Assembly (NCBI GenBank): GCA_947644645.1
Contig: CANSAF010000001.1
Location: forward strand, 62,001 to 126,000
Source of the DNA: an uncultured Sporosarcina sp.
GTDB taxonomy: Bacteria > Bacillota > Bacilli > Bacillales_A > Planococcaceae
Direction of reading: 5' to 3'
Length of the DNA: 64,000 nt
How positions within the stretch are numbered: the first letter of the stretch is position 1; each line of letters opens with the position of its first letter. A program made the position numbers and the translations under genes. The notes beneath the pieces are model-generated. The model worked only from the letters and a program-made list of their open reading frames with translations. It was not told the origin of the DNA and ran no database searches. Shown here one piece after another: positions 63,387-64,000 of the stretch.

Positions 63387-64000
63387 ATGGATTATCGTAT
63401 TGAGCATGATACATTTGGGGAAATTAAAGTTCCAGCTGACAGGCATTGGGGAGCACAAACACAGCGTAGTAAGCAAAACTTTAAAATTGGAACAGAGAAA
63501 ATGCCGATTCGTATCGTGCACGCATTTGCTCATTTGAAAAAATCAGCTGCGATCGCAAGTCATTCTTTCGGAAATATTTCAGAAGTGAAAATGAGAGCGA
63601 TTTCAGCGGCGGCAGATGAAGTCATTGCAGGTAAATTAGATGATCACTTCCCATTAGTTGTTTGGCAAACAGGAAGCGGTACACAGTCGAATATGAATAT
63701 GAACGAAGTACTAGCACATCGTGGCAATGAATTATTAGAAGAGTGGGGCGAAGAAGAGCGCCTTCATCCAAACGATGATATTAATAAATCTCAAAGTTCG
63801 AATGACACATTCCCAACAGCGCTTCATGTTGCGGGCGTCATCGCGGTTCAAGAACAACTACTTCCAGCAATTGAAAAATTAAAAGCAACATTTGCAGAGA
63901 AATCAGCTGCATTTAATGACATTATTAAAATCGGTCGTACGCATTTACAAGATGCAACGCCTTTAACATTAGGCCAAGAAATTAGCGGTTGGCATCGTAT
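63387..64000 (+). CDS. fumC: Class II fumarate hydratase FumC (5' part, cut by window end)
   Basis: The first 204 codons are present and the frame is still open at the window end. The start [20 protein letters not shown], the [14 protein letters not shown] and the [13 protein letters not shown] motifs identify class II fumarase, as does [13 protein letters not shown]. It catalyses fumarate to malate in the TCA cycle. AAGGCGGAG precedes the ATG, and a TATAAT (63343-63348) lies upstream with an unclear -35. Confidence 0.94.
   Translation, partial: MDYRIEHDTFGEIKVPADRHWGAQTQRSKQNFKIGTEKMPIRIVHAFAHLKKSAAIASHSFGNISEVKMRAISAAADEVIAGKLDDHFPLVVWQTGSGTQSNMNMNEVLAHRGNELLEEWGEEERLHPNDDINKSQSSNDTFPTALHVAGVIAVQEQLLPAIEKLKATFAEKSAAFNDIIKIGRTHLQDATPLTLGQEISGWHR

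Overview
The window is chromosomal DNA from a low-GC, Gram-positive, endospore-forming member of the Bacillales. The spore genes (cwlD, gerD, kbaA and a pdaB-like gene), the bacillithiol-linked ytxJ, sigW/rsiW, cdaA-cdaR-glmM and tRNA genes with Bacillus-like gene order support this. A Planococcaceae genus such as Sporosarcina is my best guess, but that is inference. Start codons are often TTG or GTG (rpsI, salA, kbaA, pdaB, ytxJ, the CAP protein, MMPL, cwlD, gerD).

Layout. 1-3.9 kb: end of the ribosomal/ECF cluster (ecfA1-ecfA2-ecfT-truA, then rplM-rpsI behind their own promoter and leader). 4.1-11.5 kb: a block absent at this point in the B. subtilis order: an XRE-AbrB fusion regulator with a two-gene ABC transporter, a YisP-like squalene/phytoene synthase homologue, type 2 IPP isomerase, and glpP-glpF-glpK with a textbook GlpP-controlled leader terminator. 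11.6-15.7 kb: the sporulation/germination backbone returns (cwlD, salA, gerD, kbaA, pdaB-like). 15.9-16.6 kb: five tRNA genes (Asn, Thr, Tyr, Glu, Gln). 16.8-24.7 kb: a PAS-GGDEF-EAL protein, arginase, sigW-rsiW with an autoregulatory sigma-W promoter, and cdaA-cdaR-glmM. 24.7-42.3 kb: mixed housekeeping and poorly known genes, including a five-gene set from 35.6 to 37.9 kb with two small membrane proteins, an MMPL transporter, a cold-shock protein and a Pit phosphate transporter with its DUF47 partner. 42.6-47 kb: yuaF-floT behind a second sigma-W promoter, then a MacB-like ABC pair.

47.2-57.2 kb is a xylan/xylose island: a GH43 beta-xylosidase, XylR, a CUT1 ABC importer without its own ATPase, a DUF624 protein, xylA and xylB. 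Three matching 21-bp operators with a shared design, each with a cre-like site nearby, tie the island into one XylR/CcpA regulon. 57.7-61.3 kb is fruR-fruK-fruA. 61.4-63.3 kb is a nitroreductase-family gene behind a good Fur box, followed by a Bcr/CflA exporter. The window ends inside fumC.

I saw no phage, transposase, CRISPR array or obvious defence system. The less ordinary material is the regulatory architecture (XylR, sigma-W, Fur, GlpP and MerR sites readable in the DNA), a family of related dispersed terminators, a structured 250-bp region after glmM, a decayed deacetylase, a cysteine-free SalA, an orphan PurC-like gene and two short membrane ORFs.
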